Shown one piece after another: positions 26,243-33,834 of a stretch of 64,000 nt of DNA. The notes under the pieces were generated by a model that saw nothing but the letters and a program-made list of their open reading frames with translations, ran no database searches and had not been told where the DNA came from. A program made the position numbers and the translations under genes. The DNA is from Candidatus Rifleibacteriota bacterium. Lineage in GTDB: Bacteria > Muiribacteriota > Ozemobacteria > Ozemobacterales > Ozemobacteraceae. The DNA lies in the NCBI GenBank assembly GCA_012517355.1, contig JAAYVD010000071.1:49610-113609 (forward strand), written 5' to 3'. Within the stretch, counting starts at the first letter, position 1, and each line of letters opens with the position of its first letter.

Positions 26243-26856
26243 GCCGCACCCGGCGCGACCTGTGGTTCATGCTCCTGCTGACCAGCGCCTGCACCATCCT
26301 GCTGACCTCCGTGGAAGCCCTCTACCGCCGCCAGGCCGCCGCCGACCCGGTGCTCATGCGCCGCACCCTCGCCCTGCTGCCCGGCCTGGCCGACGCCCAG
26401 ACCGCCCCCCCCCCCGACGCCGATCCGCGGGCGGCCTTCGAGCGGGCCTTCGACCTCGTCATGATCGACGGCCAACCCGGCCCGTTCGCCGTCTCGCGCC
26501 GCCACCCCTCGGTGATGGCCCGCCTCGAGGAGGGAGCCAGCCCGTGGGGAAAGATGGTCCTGCTCGTGGCGTTCGACCTCGCCCGCGGAGAACTGCTCGG
26601 CCTCGACGTGGTGGAGCACCACGAGACCCCCGGCCTCGGCGGCCGCATCGAGGAGGAGCGGTTCCTCGCCCAGTTCCGGGGCCTGCCCGCGCCTGACGGC
26701 GTGCGGGCGGGGAAGGGGCGGCACCAGACCCGCGCGGGGGAATTCGAGGCCATCACCGGGGCCACCCGTTCCTCGCGCACGGTCGAACAGATCGTCAACA
26801 CGGCCATCGCCCGCATCCGGCAGGCCGGGGGAAGCCTCCCCCGGCGCCGGAACTGA
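26239..26856 (+). CDS. nqrC: NqrC/RnfG-like FMN-binding subunit
   Basis: The 205-residue protein starts at ATG 26239, overlapping the nqrB stop by 4 nt. One N-terminal membrane segment (FMLLLTSACTILLTSVEAL) is followed by a periplasmic FMN-binding domain with HHETPGLGGRIEEE and the flavinylation motif TGATRSS, whose Thr accepts FMN from ApbE. It is shorter than typical NqrC (about 260). It passes electrons between the membrane NqrD/E cluster site and NqrB. No apbE is seen in the window. A 361-nt gap with a repeat separates it from nqrD. Confidence 0.85.
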   Translation: MSRTRRDLWFMLLLTSACTILLTSVEALYRRQAAADPVLMRRTLALLPGLADAQTAPPPDADPRAAFERAFDLVMIDGQPGPFAVSRRHPSVMARLEEGASPWGKMVLLVAFDLARGELLGLDVVEHHETPGLGGRIEEERFLAQFRGLPAPDGVRAGKGRHQTRAGEFEAITGATRSSRTVEQIVNTAIARIRQAGGSLPRRRN

Positions 26857-27217
26857 CCACAGGGGCCAGGGGAGCAACAAGAACCGATGATCCGCGGCAA
26901 GGTTTTCCGAAGGGGCCCGACCCCCTTCACCCCACCAGGGGCAAAGCCCCTGGACCCTGGTTCGGCCGGGAGAACCCCTCCGCGTTCCCCGGGCCACACG
27001 CCGGCTCCCCGGCAGCCGCTGGCATCGACCGACCAAAAGGATGAGCCCGATCAACCCATGCAGAAAGCGCCGGGGCGCCCGATCTGGACGTCAACAACCC
27101 CATGCCAAACCGTGGCTCTCCGCGGCACACCTGGTTCGGTGAATGCTTTCGATGATGGAGGCAAGCGGATACCAGCCGGTGAGCAAATCGGGAAAAAGCC
27201 CACGGGAAGAAGCACCC
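26857..27217. repeat. Intra-operon gap carrying hairpin element copy D
   Basis: 26902-27000 aligns with the chain-of-hairpins element (CGAAGGGGCCCGACCCCCTT, CACCCCACCAGGGGCAAAG, then CCGGGAGAACCCCTCCGCG). No gene is seen in the 361 nt. The element interrupts an otherwise tightly packed operon between nqrC and nqrD. Confidence 0.65.
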
Positions 27218-27838
27218 ATGCGCACCCCTGACCCCCGGCCCGGAGCGATCTTCCGCGAAGGCCTCTGGACGCGGAACCCCATCTTCGCCATGGTGCTGGG
27301 CATCTGCTCCGCCCTCGCCGTCACGACCACGGTCCGCAACACCCTGGTCATGTTCCTGGGCGTGCTGTTCGCCAGCGTCCTCACCTCGGTCGCGGTCTCC
27401 CTGCTGCGGCACCGGATCCCCGGCTCCTACCGCCTGATGGTCGAGATGCTGCTCGCCTCCACCCTGGTCATCGTGTTCGACCGCGCCCTGCGCCTCGTGC
27501 TGCCCGCCGTCTCGCGGGAGCTGGGCCCCTACGTGGGGCTGATCATCACCAACTGTCTCGTCATGGGGCGCGCCGAGGCCTTCGCCATGACCAACCCGCC
27601 GCTGCCCGCCGCCCTCGACGCCGCCGGCTGCTGCACCGGCTACGGGCTCGTCATGCTCGCCATCGCCCTGGTGCGGGAACCCCTGGGCCTGGGCACCCTG
27701 GCCGGGTACCCCGTCATGCCCGCCGCCTACGAGAAGTGCGGCCTGCTGGTCTCGCCGCCGGGAGCCTTCCTGTGCCTGGCCGCCCTCCTGCTGCTGGTCA
27801 ACACCCTCCGCGACCGCCGCCCCGGAGGCGAGCCATGA
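27218..27838 (+). CDS. nqrD: NqrD-like membrane subunit
   Basis: The 206-residue protein starts at ATG 27218 (GGAAGA upstream). Six hydrophobic segments are present. RNPIFAMVLGICSALAVTTT matches the conserved NqrD/RnfE N terminus, with a cysteine that helps bind the membrane-embedded Fe-S cluster, and LIITNCLVMGRAEAFAMTN carries the second. The M in NCLVMGRAEAFAM and the following LDAAGCCTGYG are closer to NqrD than RnfE. It pairs with the next subunit to form the cluster site at the membrane centre. Its stop overlaps the nqrE ATG by 4 nt. Confidence 0.88.
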   Translation: MRTPDPRPGAIFREGLWTRNPIFAMVLGICSALAVTTTVRNTLVMFLGVLFASVLTSVAVSLLRHRIPGSYRLMVEMLLASTLVIVFDRALRLVLPAVSRELGPYVGLIITNCLVMGRAEAFAMTNPPLPAALDAAGCCTGYGLVMLAIALVREPLGLGTLAGYPVMPAAYEKCGLLVSPPGAFLCLAALLLLVNTLRDRRPGGEP

Positions 27839-28476
27839 ACCCCGTCCAGGTGGCCTCGGCCGCGACCACCGCCGGCGCCTTCGCGGTGGGCGACTGGTCG
27901 CGGCTGGCCGCGATCTTCCTGTCGGCGGGCCTCGTCGACAACATCGCGCTGGCCTGGTTCATCGGGATGTGCGCCTTCCTCGCCCTGTCGAAGGACACGC
28001 GGGTGGCCTTCGGCATGGGGGTGGCGGTCACCTTCGTGACCACCCTGACCGCGACCGCCAATTGGCTGGTGAACCGGTTTTTGCTGGTGCCGCTGGGCCT
28101 GGAATACCTGCAGTTCCTGGTCTTCATCCTGACCATCGCGGCCATCGTCCAGTTCCTGGAGCTGTTCGTCGACCGCCATTTCCCCGCCCTCTACGAGGCG
28201 TTCGGCATCTTCCTGCCCCTCATCACCGTCAACTGCACCGTGCTCGCCGCCTCGATCTTCATGGTCCAGCGCCAGTACCGCTTCTGGGAGACGGTCGTCT
28301 TCGCGCTCGCCACGGGCCTGGGCTGGATGCTCGCCATCCTGCTGCTGGCCGGCCTCCGGCAGCACCTGGCGTTCTGCCGGCCGCCGAAGAACCTGGGCGA
28401 GGTGGGAACCGCCCTCCTGCTCGCGGGCCTTTTGGCCATGGCCTTTTCCGGGTTCGCCGGCATGGCCGTGCAGTAG
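27835..28476 (+). CDS. nqrE: NqrE-like membrane subunit
   Basis: The 213-residue protein starts at ATG 27835, overlapping nqrD by ATGA. Six hydrophobic segments occur, with DNIALAWFIGMCAFLALSKD (first cluster cysteine), TTLTATANWLVNRFLL and PLITVNCTVLAASIFMVQR (second). NWLVN and the MC-FLA-SK pattern are typical of NqrE, whereas RnfA has CPFLGVSK. With NqrD it forms an inverted-repeat pair around the Fe-S cluster that carries electrons across the membrane. The closeness to NqrE rather than RnfA is one reason for naming the operon nqr. Confidence 0.88.
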   Translation: MNPVQVASAATTAGAFAVGDWSRLAAIFLSAGLVDNIALAWFIGMCAFLALSKDTRVAFGMGVAVTFVTTLTATANWLVNRFLLVPLGLEYLQFLVFILTIAAIVQFLELFVDRHFPALYEAFGIFLPLITVNCTVLAASIFMVQRQYRFWETVVFALATGLGWMLAILLLAGLRQHLAFCRPPKNLGEVGTALLLAGLLAMAFSGFAGMAVQ

Positions 28477-28490
28477 GGCGGGGAACCGGC

Positions 28491-29585
28491 ATGCTCACCA
28501 CCATGGTCTACGCCCTCCTGGCCATGAACGGCCTCGTCCTCGCCCTGTGCCTGCTCCTGCTCGTCAGCCGGCGCTGGCTCGGCAGCTTCGGCCCCCGGAC
28601 GATCCGTCTCGAAGGAGGCCGGGAGATCACCGTCCAGGGCGGCAGTTCCCTCATCCTCAGCCTGTATGCCGGGAAGGTCTTCGTGCCGTCGGCCTGCGGC
28701 GGCCGCGGCACCTGCGGTTACTGCAAGGTGAAGGTGCGGGAAGGGGGCGGCTCCGTGCTGCCCACCGAGCAGCTGGTGCTGACCCCCGCCGAGATCCGCG
28801 ACGGGGTGCGCCTCGCCTGCCAGGTGCGGGTCCGCCGCGATCTCACGGTCGAGGTCCCGGCGGAATTCCTGGCCGTCCAGGAATATCAGACCGTGGTCGA
28901 GCACGTCGAGGCGCTGACCGACCTGATCAGGAAGATCACCTTCCGGCTGGTGGAACCGGCGACCATGGCCTTCCGGCCCGGGCAGTACGTGCAGCTCAGC
29001 CTCACGCGGCCCGGGGAGGACCCGGTCTGCCGCGGCTACTCGGTGGCCAGTTCCCCCCACGAGACCGGCCGGATCGAACTGCACATCCGGCGGGTGGAAA
29101 ACGGCATCATGAGCACCTACCTGCACTCCCTGCAGGTCGGGGACCGCCTGACGATGTCGGGGCCGTACGGCGAGTTCTATCTGCGCGAGGACACCGACCG
29201 CGCCGTGGTCTGCATCGCCGGCGGGGTCGGGCTGGCCCCGCTCAACTCGATCATCCGCTCCCTGGCCGCGGCGGGGTCGGAACGCCCGGTCTGGCTGTTC
29301 TACGGGGCGCGCACCCTTCCCCTGCTCTACTACCACCAGGAGTTCGTCGAGGCGGCCCGCCGCAACCCCCGCTTCCGCTACGTGCCCGCCCTCTCCGAGG
29401 ATGCGGGCGACGGCGGCTGGACCGGCCACCGCGGGTTCATCACGCGGGTGTTTGAGGAGGTGTTTCCGGCCGGCGAGCCCGCCGAGGCCTACCTGTGCGG
29501 GCCCCCGATCATGATCGATGCGCTCCTGCCCATCGTGGAGGCGAAGGGCATCCGGAGGGAGGACATTTTCTATGACCGGTTCTGA
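28491..29585 (+). CDS. nqrF: NqrF-like NADH dehydrogenase subunit (2Fe-2S, FAD)
   Basis: The 364-residue protein starts at ATG 28491. It has an N-terminal membrane anchor (MVYALLAMNGLVLALCLLLL) and a 2Fe-2S ferredoxin domain with SACGGRGTCGYCKVKV and a fourth Cys in RLACQVRV. The FAD domain carries CRGYSVASSP, and the NAD domain GGVGLAPLNSI and CGPPIMIDA; the end is REDIFYDRF. It is somewhat shorter than well-known NqrF (about 408). It takes hydride from NADH and passes electrons to the 2Fe-2S centre. Rnf complexes have no such subunit, so this gene, the last of the run, identifies the complex as Nqr-like. Confidence 0.92.
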   Translation: MLTTMVYALLAMNGLVLALCLLLLVSRRWLGSFGPRTIRLEGGREITVQGGSSLILSLYAGKVFVPSACGGRGTCGYCKVKVREGGGSVLPTEQLVLTPAEIRDGVRLACQVRVRRDLTVEVPAEFLAVQEYQTVVEHVEALTDLIRKITFRLVEPATMAFRPGQYVQLSLTRPGEDPVCRGYSVASSPHETGRIELHIRRVENGIMSTYLHSLQVGDRLTMSGPYGEFYLREDTDRAVVCIAGGVGLAPLNSIIRSLAAAGSERPVWLFYGARTLPLLYYHQEFVEAARRNPRFRYVPALSEDAGDGGWTGHRGFITRVFEEVFPAGEPAEAYLCGPPIMIDALLPIVEAKGIRREDIFYDRF

Positions 29586-29980
29586 CCCCGCCGGATAGGC
29601 GTTGGTCGGCAGGAGAAGGGGGCGAACATGCACCAGCGTGGGCCCGTTTCATGAAGGCAACGCGGTGTGGATTGGTTTCCGGCGTGGTGCCGGATACTTT
29701 AAGATCGCAGGGGAAGGGGGGAAGGAGGGGAAGGGGCGAAGGGGGTCAGGCTTTCCTGGCGGGGCAAGATGGGGCGACGGTTGGAGGCGGGAGGGACATG
29801 TCGAGAATCAGGCTGATCACCGGTTTCCTTAAGATCGCAGGGGAAACGGGGAAGAGTTCCTTTTCCCGTTGCATCGGATGTATCTCTGAAGCACAATGAA
29901 ACAACCCTGGCTGGCCCCTGGCCGAAAGGATCGAATGCCGTGAAGGACGCGCACCCATTGACTGGACGGGGAGAAACGCC
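29586..29980. repeat. Intergenic region with a 17-bp direct repeat and purine-rich tract
   Basis: TTAAGATCGCAGGGGAA occurs twice (29699-29715 and 29829-29845), each followed by a G/A-rich run. No gene is apparent in 395 nt. The repeats could be the ends of a short dispersed element or remnants of duplication. Confidence 0.5.
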
Positions 29981-30454
29981 ATGAGCGGACAAACGGTCGG
30001 GGAGATCCTTTCCCAGGCCAGACAGGACCTCCTCGCCTTCGGCGCCTTCTGCGAGGCGCTCCGGCCCCTCGTCCGGCAGGAACGGGTGGGGATGCTGCTC
30101 ACCTATTGCCATACCCACATCGCCTCCGTCGAAAAGGGGATGCGGGAGTCCGAGGCGGAGATCAGCCGGGACGTTCTTTCCACCTGGCTGCGCATGCCCG
30201 AGGAACCCGGCGTCCGCCGTCTGCTCGAGGGGGACACCGCCACCGCCCCGGCCACCCCCGCCACGGCCATGACGCTGGAGCGGCTCGTCACGCTCGCCAC
30301 GGGGTACGTGGCCGCCCTGCAGGAACGGTTCCGGCAGGGGGCCGAGGCCGCCCCGAACGGCGAGGTCCGGGAGGTCTTCCGCCACCTCGCCTCCCTCATG
30401 GCGCAGGCCAAAGAGCATCTGGCCTTCCAGGGGGCGGCCGTCAAGGACCTCTAG
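29981..30454 (+). CDS. Hypothetical helical protein
   Basis: The 157-residue protein starts at ATG 29981 behind GGGGAG. I do not recognise the family. The sequence is mostly amphipathic helix, with a Thr/Ala/Pro-rich link near residues 85-95 and no signal peptide or membrane segment. Helices such as MLLTYCHTHIASVEKGM and SLMAQAKEHLAFQG, with scattered Glu and His, could form a four-helix bundle of ferritin-like type, but the paired E-x-x-H motifs needed for a di-iron site are not clear. It stands alone between the nqr operon and rpmB. Confidence 0.65.
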   Translation: MSGQTVGEILSQARQDLLAFGAFCEALRPLVRQERVGMLLTYCHTHIASVEKGMRESEAEISRDVLSTWLRMPEEPGVRRLLEGDTATAPATPATAMTLERLVTLATGYVAALQERFRQGAEAAPNGEVREVFRHLASLMAQAKEHLAFQGAAVKDL

Positions 30455-30872
30455 TCCTGCGTCACCGTCAAGTTTGGAGGTTCCCGATTCGACCCGCGAT
30501 CCGACGGCGGGGAGGAGCCTGGCCTTGGGGTATGGATCGGGCCTGCAAGTTCAATCGCGACAGAGGCGAGGTCGCTGTCGCAGATGATTTTCCCGGTTGG
30601 TGGATGGGACGGCTCCTTCACACCGAAAGCGGGAACGGATGCTTTTCCCTCTGTTGGGCGCTGATATTCGCGGATGCCCCCCCGTGCATCGCGGCCACCC
30701 GCAGTTGCCATTTTCCCGTCCGGTCCCTTCAACGACAAAGCCGATACTTGTCCATGCCCGGATAGGGCCGTCATGGAACGCCCCTCCCATGGCCAGGACC
30801 GATGGCATTGGCACAGATGCACCGCCAGGAATGGCGCCCGGAAAGGGGGTACATTTCCCGGCAGCGACACCC
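30455..30872. other. Intergenic region upstream of rpmB
   Basis: About 420 nt without a credible gene. It begins with CCTGCGTCACCGTCAAGTTT (30456-30475), which resembles both ends of a 100-bp inverted-repeat segment downstream of rpmB (31251-31350). Confidence 0.4.
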
Positions 30873-30901
30873 TTGCATCGGAGGCCGGTTTCTGCTATCA
30901 T
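30873..30901 (+). promoter_or_regulatory. Sigma-70-type promoter of rpmB
   Basis: TTGCAT (30873-30878) and TATCAT (30896-30901) are separated by exactly 17 nt. TGC directly before the -10 makes it an extended -10. Transcription would start near 30908, leaving about 30 nt before the rpmB ATG at 30940 with its GGAGG-like ribosome site. Confidence 0.75.
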
Positions 30902-30939
30902 AAGCTCTCACTTTGCTTTTTGACCGGAGGAACTGAACC

Positions 30940-31131
30940 ATGTCACGAACCTGCCTGATCTGCGAGCGCGGTCCCCAGACCTTCTATCAGCTGAGCCACT
31001 CCCACCGCCGGAGCAAGCGCCGCTGGAGCATCAACCTGCAGCGGAAGCGCATCATGTTCCGCGGCAAAATGGTGAAAGGGTACATCTGCACCCGCTGCCT
31101 CGGCACCCAGGCAGCCCAGATGCCCGGCTGA
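30940..31131 (+). CDS. rpmB: 50S ribosomal protein L28
   Basis: The 63-residue protein fits L28 in length and sequence. Typical parts are MSRTCLICERGPQ, the SHSHRRSKRRWSINLQRKRI block and KGYICTRCLGT. The two CxxC pairs (CLIC and CTRC) form the zinc-ribbon version of L28; other bacteria have a zinc-free form that may replace it under zinc limitation. The gene stands alone with its own promoter (30873-30901) and a strong terminator (31159-31189). Confidence 0.95.
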   Translation: MSRTCLICERGPQTFYQLSHSHRRSKRRWSINLQRKRIMFRGKMVKGYICTRCLGTQAAQMPG

Positions 31132-31158
31132 CCCGGCCTCTCTTCCCGCGTCACCCGC

Positions 31159-31189
31159 CACCACCGCGTTCCCCCGGAACGCGGTGGTG
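31159..31189 (+). terminator. Intrinsic terminator of rpmB
   Basis: A perfect 14-bp stem (CACCACCGCGTTCC and GGAACGCGGTGGTG) closes a CCC loop and is followed by a T/C-rich run containing CTTTTCCC. It lies 28 nt after the rpmB stop. Confidence 0.85.
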
Positions 31190-31250
31190 AGGTCTTTTCC
31201 CGCCTTTCCCTTCCCTCCTTTCCCCGAGCCGGCCCGACCGTGGGCCTGGT

Positions 31251-31350
31251 CCTGCGTCACGGTTGTCATTGGGGTTGTCCCTCAATGCTTCCGTGCGGCA
31301 GATCCCTGACACCGGCATCACGAACCACCAAACTTCGACGGTGACGAAGG
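31251..31350. repeat. 100-bp segment with inverted terminal repeats
   Basis: The segment starts with CCTGCGTCACGGTTG and ends with the complement of CCTTCGTCACCGTCG, so its ends form imperfect inverted repeats. A related end occurs at 30456-30475. It encodes nothing and resembles a small non-autonomous mobile element or a folded dispersed repeat. Confidence 0.45.
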
Positions 31351-31455
31351 CCTCGGTGGGGGGGTGGGGTCGTTTCCCGTGAGGCATCTGTCCGATCGGC
31401 GGTGTTTCGTCGCCCTCTCATTCCCCTGAAAACGGTTTGAATCATGGTTCCCCGG

Positions 31456-32025
31456 TCAGGGGCCGGGAACCGGTTTTGCCGCCAGCGGGGTTGGCCCGTC
31501 CAGGCCCTGGGGGGCGACCAGGGCGGGATGGTCGGCCGCCAGCATGGCGCCGATGCCCGCACAGATCAACGCTTCGGGCCCGACATGGAGGATGTTGTAA
31601 GCGAACCCCGCCCAGAGCGCCCCGTGCCAGGTCAGGGCAGGGCCGGCAAACCAGACCGCCCCGGCCACGACGTGGCAGGCCAGGCGGGCCAGGCTGGCCA
31701 GCAGGGTCGCCGCCGCCGCCCGCCCGGGGGTCGTCCAGGCCAGGAGCCCGGCGAGACCCAGGCTGGCGTAGGCGAGCGGATAATCGAGAAAAAACTGCAC
31801 CGGATGCACCACGAACGGCTTGAGGGCGGCCGAAGCCAGGCCGAGCAGGGCCCCCACCCCGACCCCGACCCGCCAGCCCCGGCGCCCGGCCAGCACCAGC
31901 ACCGGCAGGACCCCGAGCGAGACGGACCCTCCGCTCGGCAACTGGAAGAGCCGCACCTGGGCCAGGGCCAGCCCCAGGGCCAGCATCACCCCGCCCTCGG
32001 CGACGACCTCCAGGCGGCGGTTCAT
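31456..32025 (-). CDS. thiT: Thiamine ECF transporter substrate-binding membrane protein, ThiT family
   Basis: The 189-residue protein starts at ATG 32025 (weak ribosome site). Six hydrophobic segments and the family hallmarks are present. VVHPVQFFLDYPLAYASLGL contains the FLDYPLA motif; RLACHVVAGAVWFAG and YNILHVGPEALICAGI follow. ThiT is the S component of an energy-coupling-factor transporter and captures thiamine; the ECF ATPase and T subunits must come from elsewhere. No TPP riboswitch was recognised upstream. It is divergent from ddl. Confidence 0.85.
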   Translation of the reverse strand: MNRRLEVVAEGGVMLALGLALAQVRLFQLPSGGSVSLGVLPVLVLAGRRGWRVGVGVGALLGLASAALKPFVVHPVQFFLDYPLAYASLGLAGLLAWTTPGRAAAATLLASLARLACHVVAGAVWFAGPALTWHGALWAGFAYNILHVGPEALICAGIGAMLAADHPALVAPQGLDGPTPLAAKPVPGP

Positions 32026-32063
32026 CGACGTGACCGTCTCTTCGGTTCCATCGGATGGTATGC

Positions 32064-32069
32064 TATCAT
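32064..32069 (+). promoter_or_regulatory. Extended -10 promoter element upstream of ddl
   Basis: TGCTATCAT contains TATCAT preceded by TGC, the same element as in front of rpmB. The -35 (TTCGGT, 17 nt upstream) is poor. The leader to the ddl ATG would be about 100 nt. Confidence 0.4.
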
Positions 32070-32176
32070 GGCCCCGCCCGTCCGGCCACAGCAGCGCGCC
32101 GCCGGGCGGGCGGTAAGGTTCCCGCCCCGGCCTGCCGATAGCTAGAACAGATATCCGGGCCACGAGGAGGCATGCC

Positions 32177-33352
32177 ATGAACTCTCCCTTGAAAATCACC
32201 GTCGGCGTCATCTTCGGCGGCCGGTCCGGCGAGCACGAAGTGTCGCTGGTCTCGGCCCAGTCGATCATCAAGGCGTTGGACCCCCACAAGTACGACGTCA
32301 TCCCGATCGGCATCTCGAAACGCGGAACCTGGCTGGTCGGCGCCGATCCCAAGGGCTTTTTGCCCGAACCCGAAGGGGCCCGCCAGCTCGAAGGCCAGGC
32401 GGCCGACGGGCCGAAGACCCCCGGCCAGGCCGCCGCCGGCAAGGCCGCCCCCGCCATGGGGCAGACCGGCCTGATCGGGGATCCCTCGCACCGCGGGCTG
32501 GTGCTGCTCGAAAAGACCCGGCCCACCGACCGCGTCAAGCTCGACGTCCTGTTCCCCGTCGTCCACGGCACCTACGGCGAGGACGGCACCCTGCAGGGCC
32601 TGCTGGAGATGGCCGACATCCCCTATGTCGGGTGCGGCGTGCTGGCCTCGGCCCTGGGCATGGACAAGACGGCCGCCAAGCGCGTGTTCCGCGATGCCGG
32701 CCTGCCCATCGGCGACTTCCGCGAGGTGCTGCGCAAGGACATCAAGACCCGCACCACCGCCGTGGTCGCCGAGATCGAAGGGCAGTTCACCTATCCCTGC
32801 TTCGTCAAGCCGGTCAACAGCGGCTCCTCGGTCGGCGTCTCGAAGGCGCACAACCGCGAGGAGCTGGTCAAAGCCCTGCACCTGGCCGCCAAGTATGACC
32901 GCAAGGTGCTGATCGAGGAGTTCATCGACGGCCGCGAACTCGAGGTCTCGGTGCTGGGCAACGACGACCCGATCGCCTCGGTGCCCGGCGAGATCGTTCC
33001 CTGCAACGAGTTCTACGACTACAACGCCAAGTACGTCGACAACAAGTCCGACCTGCACATCCCCGCCGACCTGCCGCCCGAGAAGACCGAAGAGATCCGC
33101 GCCCTGGCGGTGCGCGCCTTCAAGGCGGTCGACGGGGCCGGCATGTCCCGGGTCGACTTCTTCCAGGAGCGCTCCACCGGCCGGCTGATCCTCAACGAGG
33201 TCAACACCATCCCCGGCTTCACCTCGATCAGCATGTATCCGAAGCTGTGGGAAGCCACCGGCATCGGGTATTCGGAACTGGTCGACCGTCTGATCAAGTT
33301 GGCGCTGGAACGCTATTCCGACAAGCAGGAGTCGCTGGCCGCCGTCGCCTGA
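32177..33352 (+). CDS. ddl: D-alanine--D-alanine ligase
   Basis: The 391-residue protein starts at ATG 32177 behind GAGGAGG. It is an ATP-grasp enzyme with [20 protein letters not shown] at the N terminus, [47 protein letters not shown] and [19 protein letters not shown] near the end. It joins two D-alanines for peptidoglycan precursors in the cytoplasm. It is longer than the short Ddl class because of an insert at about residues 60-115, as in the roughly 370-residue DdlA-type enzymes. There is no van-type gene cluster nearby. Confidence 0.95.
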   Translation: MNSPLKITVGVIFGGRSGEHEVSLVSAQSIIKALDPHKYDVIPIGISKRGTWLVGADPKGFLPEPEGARQLEGQAADGPKTPGQAAAGKAAPAMGQTGLIGDPSHRGLVLLEKTRPTDRVKLDVLFPVVHGTYGEDGTLQGLLEMADIPYVGCGVLASALGMDKTAAKRVFRDAGLPIGDFREVLRKDIKTRTTAVVAEIEGQFTYPCFVKPVNSGSSVGVSKAHNREELVKALHLAAKYDRKVLIEEFIDGRELEVSVLGNDDPIASVPGEIVPCNEFYDYNAKYVDNKSDLHIPADLPPEKTEEIRALAVRAFKAVDGAGMSRVDFFQERSTGRLILNEVNTIPGFTSISMYPKLWEATGIGYSELVDRLIKLALERYSDKQESLAAVA

Positions 33353-33624
33353 CCCGCGGCGCCCACCCGCGCGCTTCCGCCCCTTCCCTCCCCCGCCCCC
33401 GGGCGGGGGAGACGCTTTTGGGGCCTCACCCGGCCCCTTCCCGTCGCGGAACCGACGGCAGACGTGGTGGGTGTGAGCGGCCGGGGGGAACCCACGGCCC
33501 GGCATCTTCGCCGGGGCGGCGGGTCTTCCGGTGATTCCCCCGACACAGGACGGGGAGCCGCTTTTCGGGCATCACCCCGGCTCATCCCGGGCGGAACCGG
33601 CAGCCGTCGTTGGGAGTGGCCGGG
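33353..33624. other. Intergenic region after ddl, no recognised element
   Basis: This GC-rich sequence has runs of G and C and short open frames but no recognisable gene, promoter or clear terminator. The possible small frame at 33625-33810 lies to its right. Confidence 0.35.
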
Positions 33625-33810
33625 TCAGGGCTCCGCACGAAGGGGCAAGGGGTTCCCCGGCGCGAGGTAGGCGGCCAGACGGGGCCAGTCGGCCGCCAGG
33701 TCGAAAGGGGCCGGGATCTCGCCGGCCGCGATCCGGCGGTCGGCGCCGAACTGCCGGGAAACCCCCGCGGCGGCGAGGGATGCCACCTTCCGGCCAAGGG
33801 CCAGGTTCAC
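33625..33810 (-). CDS. Possible small hypothetical protein
   Basis: A 61-residue frame from GTG 33810, directly downstream of the M48 protease gene on the same strand, reads like protein (FDLAADWPRLAAYLAPGN) with balanced composition. No motif, ribosome site or membrane segment supports it. An overlapping frame on the same strand, 33572-33838, is Arg/Pro/Gly-rich and less credible. Confidence 0.25.
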   Translation of the reverse strand: MNLALGRKVASLAAAGVSRQFGADRRIAAGEIPAPFDLAADWPRLAAYLAPGNPLPLRAEP

Positions 33811-33834
33811 CCGGCCAGCCAGCGATCGATCGCA

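Noticed and set aside
23635..29585. Classical Rnf operon (rnfCDGEAB)
   Set aside because: The last gene is NqrF-like with 2Fe-2S, FAD and NAD motifs; there is no RnfB; and the D/E-type subunits carry NqrD/NqrE signatures. Only the small ferredoxin looks Rnf-derived.
32026..32176. TPP riboswitch upstream of thiT
   Set aside because: No CTGAGA or conserved pyrimidine-binding core of a THI box was found on the minus strand of this spacer.
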